Source of the DNA: Actinomycetes bacterium
GTDB taxonomy: Bacteria > Actinomycetota > Acidimicrobiia > Acidimicrobiales > Bog-793
Assembly: GCA_021796535.1 (NCBI GenBank)
Contig: JAKABW010000017.1
Span: forward strand, 1-38,799
Length of the DNA stretch: 38,799 nt
Direction: 5' to 3'
The notes under the pieces are model-generated. The model did no database searches and was not told the origin of the DNA. It saw only the letters and a program-made list of their open reading frames with translations. Within the stretch, counting starts at the first letter, position 1, and each line of letters opens with the position of its first letter. Shown here piece by piece: positions 1 through 8,297 of the stretch. The position numbers and the translations under genes are program-made.

Positions 1-49
1 GACCTGTCTCTTAATCCGCAGGTTCTGGGTTCGAGTCCCAGGGGGCGCA
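1..49 (+). tRNA. 3' part of a tRNA, probably tRNA-Lys(CUU)
   Basis: The T arm is clear: stem CTGGG, loop TTCGAGT, stem CCCAG at about 25-41, followed by the acceptor strand GGGGCGC and discriminator A. CCA is not encoded. Counting back from the T arm with a normal 5-base variable loop puts CTCTTAA in the anticodon loop, which would read CUU (Lys). The anticodon stem does not close well in this register: CCTGT pairs best with GCAGG and leaves a 10-base loop, so the identity is tentative. The 5' half lies outside the window. Confidence 0.7.
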
Positions 50-97
50 CTCCGATATTTTTACCAACCTCGCATGACGAAAAAACGTTCCTTTCTC

Positions 98-1084
98 TCA
101 TGCGGCGACGTACACAACAAAACCTACATAAACGAGAATCAGCACAACGGCTATTTTGGGTGTAATACGCTTGGAAATATAAAGAGTCGCCATCAATCCC
201 GTCAAGATGATCATATTCAACCATAAAAGAAAATTGGAATTCAAAGCGGTGGCAGACGATGAAAAGACGGCGGCGGGAAGCAGTATTCCGGCAATGACGT
301 TGATCGTATTGGAATTGATTGCCTCGCTTATCAAGGCATCGCCGCTCACATTTTTCGCCAGATAAAGCGCCGCCACGGCATTCGGAAGACTGGTGATCAC
401 CGCCAGAATAATATCGCCGATAATGGCCTGTGACAGACCTAAGTTGTGACCCAAGTCGGCAAAACTGTGTTCGGCGATTACGCTCATACTTATGACAAGC
501 AGAACCGCAACAGAAATTTGCAGGATGGCCACTCGGAAATGTTTTCCGGAAAGCCTCCCATTCAAAGATTTCTCAGCGGACTTTAAATTGTGATCTTGTG
601 TCTGCGTTATTTTATTGACACGGTTATTTCCGGAAAGTCTTTTGTCGGATATGAATACGACGTATACGCTCATGGCAAGAATCGAAAGAAGAAACCAAAT
701 CAAACCGGGAAGAAGATGAAATCCCACAAAGATGGCGAATAGGGCATTTGTCGTGGCCAATAAACCCAGTTTGAAAAGGGTATTTCGTTGAAATGTGACA
801 GTTTTGTTTAACAACACGGGCAATCCGAGCAAGGCGGCAAAATTGAAAATATTCGAGCCTATGATTACCCCGACTCCTATATCAGGTTGTTTGGCAATGA
901 CGGCCGTAACGGCAGATGTGATTTCCGGGGTGTCGGCGGCTAAAGCGGACAGCAGACCTATTCCCACAACCGAAAATTCTATTCCCGTAAAAAATTTTTC
1001 TAACCGGTGAACCAAAAAGTAGCTTATCGATACGGATAGTACTGCACTGGCAATGCCAAGCACCAAGAGCATTTCTGTTGTCAT
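98..1084 (-). CDS. CaCA-family Na+/Ca2+ (cation) exchanger-like membrane protein
   Basis: This is a 328-residue polytopic membrane protein, likely exchanging Ca2+ or another cation for Na+ or H+ across the cytoplasmic membrane. It has the two inverted alpha repeats of the CaCA superfamily. Alpha-1 at about residues 46-90 contains ALAADTPEITSAV and GSNIFNFAALLG. Alpha-2 at about 223-265 contains ITSLPNAVAA and NSNTINVIAG. A polar stretch at about 147-182 links the two halves, as in YrbG-type exchangers. The alpha-1 signature is AADTPE instead of the usual GTSAPE, so ion preference cannot be assigned. It starts with ATG 24 bases after the transglutaminase gene and is probably the last gene of the moxR/DUF58/transglutaminase operon. 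Confidence 0.85.
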   Translation of the reverse strand: MTTEMLLVLGIASAVLSVSISYFLVHRLEKFFTGIEFSVVGIGLLSALAADTPEITSAVTAVIAKQPDIGVGVIIGSNIFNFAALLGLPVLLNKTVTFQRNTLFKLGLLATTNALFAIFVGFHLLPGLIWFLLSILAMSVYVVFISDKRLSGNNRVNKITQTQDHNLKSAEKSLNGRLSGKHFRVAILQISVAVLLVISMSVIAEHSFADLGHNLGLSQAIIGDIILAVITSLPNAVAALYLAKNVSGDALISEAINSNTINVIAGILLPAAVFSSSATALNSNFLLWLNMIILTGLMATLYISKRITPKIAVVLILVYVGFVVYVAA

Positions 1085-1108
1085 ATTCTCTGATCGGTAT
1101 AAAGTTTT

Positions 1109-3415
1109 TTATTGGAGCGGCTTCGGATACTTTTTAAAGTATTTTTTATACCGTACCTTTTGTCTAATTGCTTTCAGCCGCCTGATTTCTTTTTTGATTT
1201 TATATCGTGACGCTTGATCAAGGCTACGATCTGCATAAAGATAAGTGTCTATCAAGTATTGTATGGTGTCTTTCTGGCGGGATAAGTCTTTTTTGCCGGA
1301 TATTGGTTGAGTTAAGGTTTGCTTTCCGTCGAGAGAGCTTAGGTACTCCTTTAATCTCATATAGTAAACGCCCGGCGATTCATGGGGCTTTCGAAGCAGG
1401 TCGAGGTGTTTTCCGGTTGACAAAGTCAGTTCTATCAGTTGCGAAACGGGATGCATACTGCGCTTATTTACGGTCAGAACGACACGGGTGATGATAAGAG
1501 TCGCCAAGAGAAAAAGCAGCCCCAGAGGCCAAAAGATTGTTTTGATGGCGCGGCCGACATAGTTCATGATGATAATACCGGGATTGGGTGTCAAGAGAGG
1601 TACGTTTGCGGTGGGATCAAAATTTTGCCATCCGTATTTGGGGAACCATACCTGAACCCACGCGTGTGCGTCAGTTTGGCGTACGTCATATAAATCGGTC
1701 AGCGGATTAAAATTTCCCGGAACATATCCGACGGCTTCTCTCGTCGGTATGCCGACAGAGCGCAGCATCACCGCAAGCGCAGTGGAGATCTGTTCGCAGT
1801 AACCGATCCTGCCATGAAAAAGAAATTGGTTCACGGTATCCTGACCGGGCAACAGGGGCGGTATATTCAGAGAATACTGAACGTGGGTGGACATCCAAGC
1901 TTCAAGCGCCGTTATTTTTGCATAGATATTATCTTTATGTTTGATAATGGCCAAAGTAAGTCGCCTCACTCTCTTGTAAGGCCTTGGAAGCGTCATATAG
2001 TTGCGGAGCTCATCCCGGATTATTTTTGGCTGTGTTTTTAGGCTGTAGTTGTCATTTTTCAGTGCATTGCCTGCCATTTCAGTATCTGCCGACACCACGG
2101 TATAGACGGTTCCGGGGGTTATGGCCACGCCGGTTCTTATTGAGGAATCCGAGGTGTCCAGGTAAAGATTTGAAGAAGGAAACCAGACGGTTGACGGCTG
2201 ACTTGTGCCGAGTATGACATTTGTCATGGGCGCTTCTATGTAAAAAGTCTGAATATTGACGGGGTCTTGTGCGGTGTCGGAAGCAGCCAGCAAAGGCTGG
2301 CCGCTCAATGCTCCAGAGTTTATGAAAAAAGGTGATCCCCCGTTCAAAGCCGTTATTTTTGGCGGCTTTTCTTGATTTGACCAAGAAGTGCCACTCCAAT
2401 TGCTATAAGTCATGCTCAGAAAATATCCGGGAGCCTCTGCTCGCACGTGCATAACTATGGTGTTGGGAACAGCGATTCTGTCAGCGGTATTTAGATTGTT
2501 GCTGAAACCGTTGTAACCGCCTATACGGATCCGTGAGTTTCCGGTGCCGGGTTTTGACGGCTCACTGAAGTTGTTTCCTTGATAGAGGGAACCGGAGTTT
2601 GGAAAACCTATCCTGTTCCTGATCGAAGACGGCAATTTTATTTCCTGTGTCGTAGAGGTAGGGGGCAGAAGCACAACAACGGTAAAAGCTATTGCCAAAG
2701 TAAGAAGAATATATGCAAATTTATCTTTGAAATTATGGATGATATTACTTAGGCTGCCGGCTTTTACTCCGGATACGGGGGCAACCTGCCGCAGCTCTCG
2801 AAAGTTTGACCGGCCATTACCTTTTGATGCTTCTGAAGTGGAGGTACGTCTTTTGCGTACGGAGACATTGTAGTTGCTGCCGGACTCGGTATACAAAGTC
2901 TCCAAAGCAATCGCCGAGGAGAAAAACCAAATGAGTATAAATATAAAAAATGACGTAGAGATTCCTTGGGCAGACGCAATGGCCAGTACTGCCATGGACT
3001 CCAACAGAGAGAACAGGAGGTCTCTTCTGCTGGCCGTATCCAGGGAGTGAAGAGCTTGAACCCATATGAAAAGTGAGGCAAGCGGTGGTTCCACAGAGGT
3101 AATATTGGCGGCATTCATGTTGTGCATTATCTCTGTCGCGAAAGTAAAAAATATTACGAGGACAACGACTCCTATAAAAATCTTGTTATGTTTCCACGGC
3201 TTATATCTGGTGTGGTAAGAAAAAATAATGGCGAAAGAAGAGAAAATGGTTGTTATGTAAAAAGTTGCAGAGCCTATTTCGCCTACTGTGGCAGCGGCCA
3301 GGTTGGAGGTCACAAGACTTATGCCCATCAATATTCTGGCGGCAGTACTGTCACTTATAAGAGACGGCTTATTGGCCTGTTTGATTTTTTCGATTATCCG
3401 GTGCTTTTCTGTCAT
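1109..3415 (-). CDS. TgpA-type transglutaminase-like membrane protein (DUF3488/transglutaminase core/DUF4129)
   Basis: This 768-residue protein has the TgpA layout. An N-terminal membrane region (about 25-190 plus a helix near 235-255) is followed by a large extracytoplasmic part with a transglutaminase/protease core. A further membrane helix lies near 628-650, with a basic cytoplasmic tail behind it. The papain-like triad is visible: Cys540 in GYCEQ, His584 in DAHAWV and Asp600 in NFDPT. The family is linked to cell-surface peptide or amide chemistry, but the substrate here is unknown. The gene lies 29 bases after the DUF58 gene on the same strand. The order moxR-DUF58-transglutaminase is the conserved context for this family and supports co-transcription. 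The tail is strongly basic (KKYFKKYPKPLQ at the end). Confidence 0.9.
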   Translation of the reverse strand: MTEKHRIIEKIKQANKPSLISDSTAARILMGISLVTSNLAAATVGEIGSATFYITTIFSSFAIIFSYHTRYKPWKHNKIFIGVVVLVIFFTFATEIMHNMNAANITSVEPPLASLFIWVQALHSLDTASRRDLLFSLLESMAVLAIASAQGISTSFFIFILIWFFSSAIALETLYTESGSNYNVSVRKRRTSTSEASKGNGRSNFRELRQVAPVSGVKAGSLSNIIHNFKDKFAYILLTLAIAFTVVVLLPPTSTTQEIKLPSSIRNRIGFPNSGSLYQGNNFSEPSKPGTGNSRIRIGGYNGFSNNLNTADRIAVPNTIVMHVRAEAPGYFLSMTYSNWSGTSWSNQEKPPKITALNGGSPFFINSGALSGQPLLAASDTAQDPVNIQTFYIEAPMTNVILGTSQPSTVWFPSSNLYLDTSDSSIRTGVAITPGTVYTVVSADTEMAGNALKNDNYSLKTQPKIIRDELRNYMTLPRPYKRVRRLTLAIIKHKDNIYAKITALEAWMSTHVQYSLNIPPLLPGQDTVNQFLFHGRIGYCEQISTALAVMLRSVGIPTREAVGYVPGNFNPLTDLYDVRQTDAHAWVQVWFPKYGWQNFDPTANVPLLTPNPGIIIMNYVGRAIKTIFWPLGLLFLLATLIITRVVLTVNKRSMHPVSQLIELTLSTGKHLDLLRKPHESPGVYYMRLKEYLSSLDGKQTLTQPISGKKDLSRQKDTIQYLIDTYLYADRSLDQASRYKIKKEIRRLKAIRQKVRYKKYFKKYPKPLQ

Positions 3416-3444
3416 GCTACCCCAGAGAAAATTTTGCTATGTCG

Positions 3445-4326
3445 CTATGCCAAAGATGCAATAAGTCTTTTAATCTGCAATATATTTTCAATCCCAAAAT
3501 CTTGGTAAAAACCGTTTCTGTGGATTCGTGCCGTGACGGAGCCGTTTCTTTCAATCATGGAAACCGCCAAATAAAGACGTTCACCCAGATAGTGTTCTGT
3601 CGTGGCGGGATCGGCCCGCTCGGGAACGCGTATCTCAATGAGATAGTTCTCATTTCTTGTCTGCGCTTCATGTGTTTTGGTGAGCAGTTGCTGCATTTGT
3701 GCCGTTTTTGACCATGAAATTGCCGATATAGAATCGCCCGGCTGATACTCGACGATAGATTTTAGGTTCCCGGAATTGCTGTTGCGTCGCGCTGATTTGG
3801 CCTCTTTGGTTAAACTGTTGAGTTCAAATTCGGCCTTTTCTGTTATTGTCGGCTCGGGTGCCACATACAGAATCGTAGGGAAGTGACACGTTACTTTCTT
3901 ATGGAAGGTTATCAGTCCGAACGGATAGGATGAAACCACAATTAAATCTATTTCCTTATAGAGGCCGCAGTGAGAAGGCTTGACGGAAAATATCGTTTCC
4001 TTGTCTTTTTGGACAAAAGCGGATTTCGTTTTACCGCTGTCCAATGTCACAAGGATATCTTTGTTGCCAGTAACGCCAATGTGGATATTGTGATTTGTCG
4101 TACCGTCATAAGGTACTGAAGTGACCGTGATCCGAGCGTGTCGAACGCGAGAAAACGATATTAGGCTATTGGAAATTATTGCGGCGAAAAGCACTGCTCC
4201 CACAATTTGGACAAAACCCGAACCGCTTTCATGGGCGGCTATAAAAAACAGCAATAGGCCAAGGATTAACGTCGTAAATGCGATGATGGAATGTTTTGGG
4301 TTGGGCCATCCGAATGTAAATTTCAT
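3445..4326 (-). CDS. DUF58 domain protein
   Basis: This 293-residue protein has two hydrophobic helices near the N-terminus (about 12-31 and 37-56). The DUF58 hallmark lies at about 193-210: EYQPGDSISAISWSKTAQ, matching the family pattern Y-x-PGD-x-x-x-x-I-x-W-x-x-TA. DUF58 proteins are commonly encoded between a MoxR ATPase and a transglutaminase and are thought to be part of a chaperone-like, von Willebrand-type assembly system, but no biochemical role can be assigned from sequence. The gene lies between moxR (43 bases upstream) and the transglutaminase gene (29 bases downstream). I see no good Shine-Dalgarno sequence before its ATG, so translation may depend on coupling within the operon. 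Confidence 0.88.
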   Translation of the reverse strand: MKFTFGWPNPKHSIIAFTTLILGLLLFFIAAHESGSGFVQIVGAVLFAAIISNSLISFSRVRHARITVTSVPYDGTTNHNIHIGVTGNKDILVTLDSGKTKSAFVQKDKETIFSVKPSHCGLYKEIDLIVVSSYPFGLITFHKKVTCHFPTILYVAPEPTITEKAEFELNSLTKEAKSARRNSNSGNLKSIVEYQPGDSISAISWSKTAQMQQLLTKTHEAQTRNENYLIEIRVPERADPATTEHYLGERLYLAVSMIERNGSVTARIHRNGFYQDFGIENILQIKRLIASLA

Positions 4327-4369
4327 TTTACAATTTATAAACTTGAGATATCAATTTTAGATAAGTACA

Positions 4370-5344
4370 TCAGATCGGTATTTTCACTGAAGAAAGAGTT
4401 TTTTCAAGCAGTGACCTAACGTAGTCAGTCCTGTTTGTGTCCTGTCCGACTGTTATCAGTCTGTGTGTCAGACAAAGTTTTGTCGCGTTGACAACATCAT
4501 CCGGCGTTACGAAATCTCTCCGGTTGAGCAATGCCAATGCTTTGGCGGATGAGATCAGAGATATTGAAGCCCTCGGGCTTGCACCGAGTATAATTTCTGG
4601 AAGTCGACGGGTCTCCGCAACAATTTCTACACCATAGCGTGCAACTTTATCAGCGACATGGATCTCGGCGACTATTTTCCGGTAGGAGGTCAGCTCCCCG
4701 GGAGTAAAAAGCGGTTTGAGGAGAGACAGCGCTTCGTCGGCGCCACGCGATTGTACCAGGGAAGTCTCTGTGGCCGTATCGGGATAGCCAAGACTGGCGG
4801 ATACCAAAAATCTGTCCAATTGGCTCTCTACGAGAGGGTAGGTTCCTCTGTGTCCTATCGGATTTTGTGTGGCAATCACCAAATGACCGTCGGGCAGCGG
4901 GTAGGTCTGGCCGTCAATGCTTACCTGATTTTCCTCCATGGTTTCCAGCAAAGCCGATTGGCTGCGCGGGGGGGTGCGGTTCAATTCGTCAAATAAGACC
5001 ACGTCCGAAAAAATCGGTCCCGGATGGAATTGCCATTCTTCGTTTTTATTGGAATAGATCCTTACTCCCAAGATGTCGGCCGGCAATAAATCGGGATTTC
5101 CCTGTACGCGCGAGAGCTTGCCTCCGAGCAATTTTGCCATGGCTTTTGCCATGGTGGTTTTTCCGACTCCCGGAACGTCCTCCAAGAGAAGGTGTCCTCC
5201 CGCAAATACGGCTATGGTCGCCGCCGTCAAGGCCTCGCTGTTGCCGAGAATGACCGTAGCCAACTGGGATATAAAATTATCGCAGACAACAAAGATTTCT
5301 TCATAAGAAGGAGGATTGTGGGGAGAGAATTGGGTTTGATCCAT
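4370..5344 (-). CDS. MoxR-family AAA+ ATPase
   Basis: This is a cytoplasmic AAA+ ATPase of the MoxR clade, thought to act as a chaperone that remodels protein complexes together with its DUF58 partner. Visible motifs are Walker A GVGKTT (about 59-64), the clade motif RVQGNPDLLPADILG, Walker B VVLFDELNR (about 115-123) and sensor 1 ATQNP (about 158-162). At 324 residues it is full length for the family. I chose the ATG at 5344. A GTG at 5362 in the same frame is also possible and would lie just downstream of a TATAAT-like -10 (5371-5376), which would make the message nearly leaderless. It is the first gene of the four-gene minus-strand block. Confidence 0.92.
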   Translation of the reverse strand: MDQTQFSPHNPPSYEEIFVVCDNFISQLATVILGNSEALTAATIAVFAGGHLLLEDVPGVGKTTMAKAMAKLLGGKLSRVQGNPDLLPADILGVRIYSNKNEEWQFHPGPIFSDVVLFDELNRTPPRSQSALLETMEENQVSIDGQTYPLPDGHLVIATQNPIGHRGTYPLVESQLDRFLVSASLGYPDTATETSLVQSRGADEALSLLKPLFTPGELTSYRKIVAEIHVADKVARYGVEIVAETRRLPEIILGASPRASISLISSAKALALLNRRDFVTPDDVVNATKLCLTHRLITVGQDTNRTDYVRSLLEKTLSSVKIPI

Positions 5345-5476
5345 TTTTTCAATCTTTAACACTATAAGTGATTATATGACGCAATTGTGAATTTAATGTC
5401 TCGGGAACAGAATTACTTTCCTTTTGAGAGCACCCGATTGACGATACCCGGGAGAATCAACTTCTACGGAGTTTGT

Positions 5477-6103
5477 TTATTCCTGTTCCCTGATGTTTTT
5501 TACCAGCTCACCCAACATTTGGAGACCTTGTTGATTGGAAAAAAGAACATCCGCCAACTTGGGCAGCAGTTCTTTAAATTCCGCAATATCACGGTTTACC
5601 ATGACGTAATCATACATCCAGGCATTCATGATCTGACGTTTTGCCAAAGCTGTGCGTCTTTGCAGTTCTTCGTCGGAATTTTGCGACCGGCTTGTAATTC
5701 TCTGCTCCAGCTCCTTTATTTCGGGGGGCAGGATAAAAAGACCCACAACTTTGCGGAGAGAGTTGGTTTTGACAAAAAAGTACCCCTCGGGGTCCAGTTC
5801 CATAATTTGATTATTGGTTGTTTCCGAAAAAGAAAGGACTTCCGCCGGGCTGGCGTAGATATCGCGGTAGTAGGTTCTGTTGTATTCGAGAAATTGACCC
5901 TGGCGATCCAGGTCCGCAAATTCTTCTTCGGTTATGAAATTGTAGTGGACTTTGTCTGTCTCGCCGGGTCGCGGTTGTCTGGTCGTGTAGGTCACAACTT
6001 TTTCCAAACCGCATTCGGTCAGGAATTGCAATGCCACCCCTTTACCGGAACCGCTTGGTCCGGAAACGACAATCAGGAGGGGGGGAGGCTTAATTGCTTT
6101 CAT
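5477..6103 (-). CDS. gmk: Guanylate kinase, divergent
   Basis: This 208-residue protein has the guanylate kinase fold order. The P-loop is SGPSGSGKG (14-22). The GMP-binding segment YTTRQPRPGE lies at about 39-48, and a lid-like SRSQNSDEELQRR at about 138-150. ATP + GMP to ADP + GDP is the expected reaction. Two family landmarks are altered. The usual G-N-Y-Y-G-T stretch is replaced by EYNRTYYRDIYAS, and the L-D-x-D-x-Q-G segment reads ELDPEGYFF. It could be the cell's only GMP kinase in a divergent form or a paralogue with another substrate. The ATG has a good Shine-Dalgarno sequence (AGAGGA, 8 bases upstream). It is divergent from the phosphotransferase gene at 6201. Confidence 0.75.
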   Translation of the reverse strand: MKAIKPPPLLIVVSGPSGSGKGVALQFLTECGLEKVVTYTTRQPRPGETDKVHYNFITEEEFADLDRQGQFLEYNRTYYRDIYASPAEVLSFSETTNNQIMELDPEGYFFVKTNSLRKVVGLFILPPEIKELEQRITSRSQNSDEELQRRTALAKRQIMNAWMYDYVMVNRDIAEFKELLPKLADVLFSNQQGLQMLGELVKNIREQE

Positions 6104-6200
6104 AAAGTTTTTCCTCTGCTATCATTTGCCGCAGATTATAGCACTTTATTTAATTTGTCTTCTTCCGAAAAGATTTTTGTTTTACTGGTATTTTATCGCT

Positions 6201-7268
6201 ATGACAAGAAGAGATTATTCGAAAGCTTTTTATAAGTTGAATCCCGAAACTCTTTCTGAACTGCTCGGGCAGTCTTTTAAAAATATCAAAGTCGGATCTT
6301 TTCACGTTAAAGACTTCCATGCCGGCACGAACTTTTCATTGCGCTTGGAACCGAAATACAGTCAAGGAAGCGGCCCCGGTTCCGTTTTTGTCAAATCATC
6401 CGGTAAGCCGGCGTCGCGTTTGGCGTTGGCGGCCCTCGGTGCTCTTTATACGGAGGCGCAATTGGCGCAAAGTAAAATCACATTGCCTTTCAGGCACCCT
6501 CGGTTGTACGGAGGGCTCTGCAACAAAAAAAGACTTCTGTCATTGCTTGCCGAAGAAGACATTTCGGAATCCGGAGTATGCCATACCCCCCTGGAAACAC
6601 TGAGTCTTGGGGAAGTGCGGTCGGGACTTGACGAACTCGCAAAGCTGCACGCTTCTTGTTGGGGATTGAAGGAAAAAGAAAACTTTATCGAGCCGTGGCG
6701 GCTCCAAAAACCACTCGGCAAACTTTCCGCCGTCAATATGATCAGATCTTTTAATATATTAAAAAATACCGATAATGCTCCGCAACCGGGCAAGAACCTC
6801 AATCCTTTGAGACTTAGCCGTGAATTCCAAGAAAGCTCTTTGCTCTATGGCGAAGGGGCTCAGACTTTGCTGCACGGCGATCCTCATGTGGGAAACACTT
6901 ACACGACCTTGGAGGGACGTTTGGGGTTTTTGGACTTACAACTCATCAGATACGGAAATTGGTCTTCTGATATAGGGTACTTTTTGATCAGTTCCCTTCT
7001 GCCGGAAGTGCGAAGGCAATATTTGGAAGAACTTTTGCACTATTATCTTGAGCGGTTGGAGTCCCTGTCCGTGGATGCACCAAAATTTCAGGAAGCTTTG
7101 CACTCGATTCGGTACACTCCCGCTTTTGGTTTGGCATCCTGGCTGCATACTTTGGCATTCAAGATATTTCAGGAAAAAAAATATTGTCTGGAGATGGCAG
7201 AACGTTTTTTTTCGGCTTACGAAGATTTCGACACGGGTAATCTTTTTAAAAAAAGATTTATGAAGTAA
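6201..7268 (+). CDS. Aminoglycoside-phosphotransferase/ecdysteroid-kinase-like protein
   Basis: This 355-residue protein has the kinase-like phosphotransferase fold. The catalytic loop reads HGDPHVGN (225-232) with the expected Asp227 and Asn232. The metal-binding motif is DLQ (245-247), matching the D-x-Q form used by ecdysteroid-kinase-like (EcKL/DUF1679) proteins instead of DFG. It therefore probably phosphorylates a hydroxyl group on a small molecule, but the substrate is unknown. I chose the ATG at 6201. The frame stays open upstream to 6126, but that extra segment is hydrophobic and precedes the conserved start. No clear Shine-Dalgarno sequence is present. The gene stands alone, divergent from gmk and convergent with cobO. 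Confidence 0.75.
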   Translation: MTRRDYSKAFYKLNPETLSELLGQSFKNIKVGSFHVKDFHAGTNFSLRLEPKYSQGSGPGSVFVKSSGKPASRLALAALGALYTEAQLAQSKITLPFRHPRLYGGLCNKKRLLSLLAEEDISESGVCHTPLETLSLGEVRSGLDELAKLHASCWGLKEKENFIEPWRLQKPLGKLSAVNMIRSFNILKNTDNAPQPGKNLNPLRLSREFQESSLLYGEGAQTLLHGDPHVGNTYTTLEGRLGFLDLQLIRYGNWSSDIGYFLISSLLPEVRRQYLEELLHYYLERLESLSVDAPKFQEALHSIRYTPAFGLASWLHTLAFKIFQEKKYCLEMAERFFSAYEDFDTGNLFKKRFMK

Positions 7269-7280
7269 AATTTATTTACC

Positions 7281-7802
7281 TCAAAGTTCAATGCCTTTCA
7301 TGGCCGGTATTCCCTGATCAAAACCGTGCTTTATTTTTTTCATTTCCGTTACGGTATCCGCAATATTTATTAATGGCTGAGGAGCGTTTCTTCCCGTCAC
7401 GATCACATTTGTTTTTTTGGAACGCTTTTTCAGGGTATCGGCCACTTCGTTTGCGTCTACCCAATCAAATTTGCAGAGATACGTCAGCTCATCGAGAATA
7501 ACCAAGTTATAATCCAAAGCAAGTTTTTCCGCCGCCGTTTCCCAAGCCTTTACGGCGAGTTCTTTTGTCTTGTCCATATCTTTTGACTCCCAGGTAAAAC
7601 CGTCACCCATGGTATGCCATTCAATGCCCAAATGATCCGCCAACTTTCGTTCCCCGGTTTTGTATTTACCGCTCTTTATAAATTGGATGACGACAACCTG
7701 CCAACCTCTGGCCCATGCTCTCGCCATCACCCCAAAAGCAGCAGAAGACTTTCCTTTGCCGTCTCCGGTATTTATAATCACCCTGGAATCCACTCTTTGC
7801 AT
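7281..7802 (-). CDS. cobO: Cob(I)alamin adenosyltransferase, CobO/BtuR type
   Basis: This 173-residue cytoplasmic enzyme transfers the adenosyl group from ATP to cob(I)alamin or cob(I)yrinic acid a,c-diamide to form the adenosyl-cobalt bond of coenzyme B12. The P-loop variant GDGKGKSS (13-20) and the following SGKYKTGER are typical of CobO/BtuR, as are ILDELTY in the middle and VIVTGRNAPQPL near the C-terminus. Length matches the family. The ATG is preceded by AGGA at a normal distance. No other cobalamin genes lie nearby, which suggests salvage or a scattered pathway. It converges with the phosphotransferase gene, with 12 bases between stops. Confidence 0.92.
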   Translation of the reverse strand: MQRVDSRVIINTGDGKGKSSAAFGVMARAWARGWQVVVIQFIKSGKYKTGERKLADHLGIEWHTMGDGFTWESKDMDKTKELAVKAWETAAEKLALDYNLVILDELTYLCKFDWVDANEVADTLKKRSKKTNVIVTGRNAPQPLINIADTVTEMKKIKHGFDQGIPAMKGIEL

Positions 7803-7939
7803 AACCGTATCCTAACAAATCATTCCGATCCCGTTGTGACAAAGGAAAAGTATCTGAGGCATTAGTCGGATCTTATGAATCAGAAAAAAAATAATATATT
7901 AATATCGATCTAATTTTTCTTTTATATCATGTATAAATT

Positions 7940-7959
7940 ATATTACTCTAATGTAATAT
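7940..7959. repeat. AT-rich inverted repeat (7-bp stem)
   Basis: ATATTAC (7940-7946) and GTAATAT (7953-7959) are perfect inverted copies around a 6-base loop, in the most AT-rich part of the gap. It could be a weak hairpin or a protein-binding site. There is no clear T-run on either side. Confidence 0.5.
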
Positions 7960-8214
7960 TAAAAGAAGTTAAAAATATCTTGTTAAAATAATAAGAATCG
8001 TTACTCCATAGAGCAGAGACGCCACTTATTGTGACATATATTTTCAAATAAACATTTTTTGAGAAGAATGGGTGTGTTATCATGTTCTCGAAAGCGGTTA
8101 CGTTGCGATTTTGTGTCACTTTCCATAAATCGTCAATAGGCGTTTTTGACCACTGTATCCTTATTATAAGGCGACCTCTACCCATCCCAAGGGCGTGGCT
8201 GCGGGTCATGGCGT

Positions 8215-8245
8215 AGTTCGAATTTCCTCTCCCTTTTTTCGAACT
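8215..8245. repeat. 8-bp inverted repeat AGTTCGAA / TTCGAACT
   Basis: AGTTCGAA (8215-8222) and TTCGAACT (8238-8245) are perfect inverted copies separated by a pyrimidine-rich 15-base spacer. Each arm also contains the palindrome TTCGAA. The dyad geometry suits an operator or an RNA hairpin. No adjacent start codon decides between these. Confidence 0.5.
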
Positions 8246-8297
8246 GCGTCGCGTCCAAAATACGGTAAATTATTACATTTATATTACATATTGTTCT

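Larger units (their letters stand above)
7803..8297. other. AT-rich intergenic region with inverted repeats and no convincing gene
   Basis: About 495 bases between cobO and the lysine-rich gene hold no recognisable protein. The segment from about 7870 to 8090 is strongly AT-rich compared with its neighbours. It contains two inverted repeats (7940-7959 and 8215-8245, listed separately) and an 11-base direct repeat, GGGCGTGGCTG, at 8191-8201 and again at 8304-8314 inside the end of the next gene. An open frame at 7943-8209 (minus, 88 codons) has no family features, and I do not support it as a gene. The stretch could carry promoters for cobO or terminate the helicase/lysine-rich transcript. Confidence 0.6.

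Noticed and set aside
7943-8209. 88-codon minus-strand frame in the AT-rich gap
   Set aside because: No ribosome-binding site, no motif, and composition explained by the AT-rich spacer.
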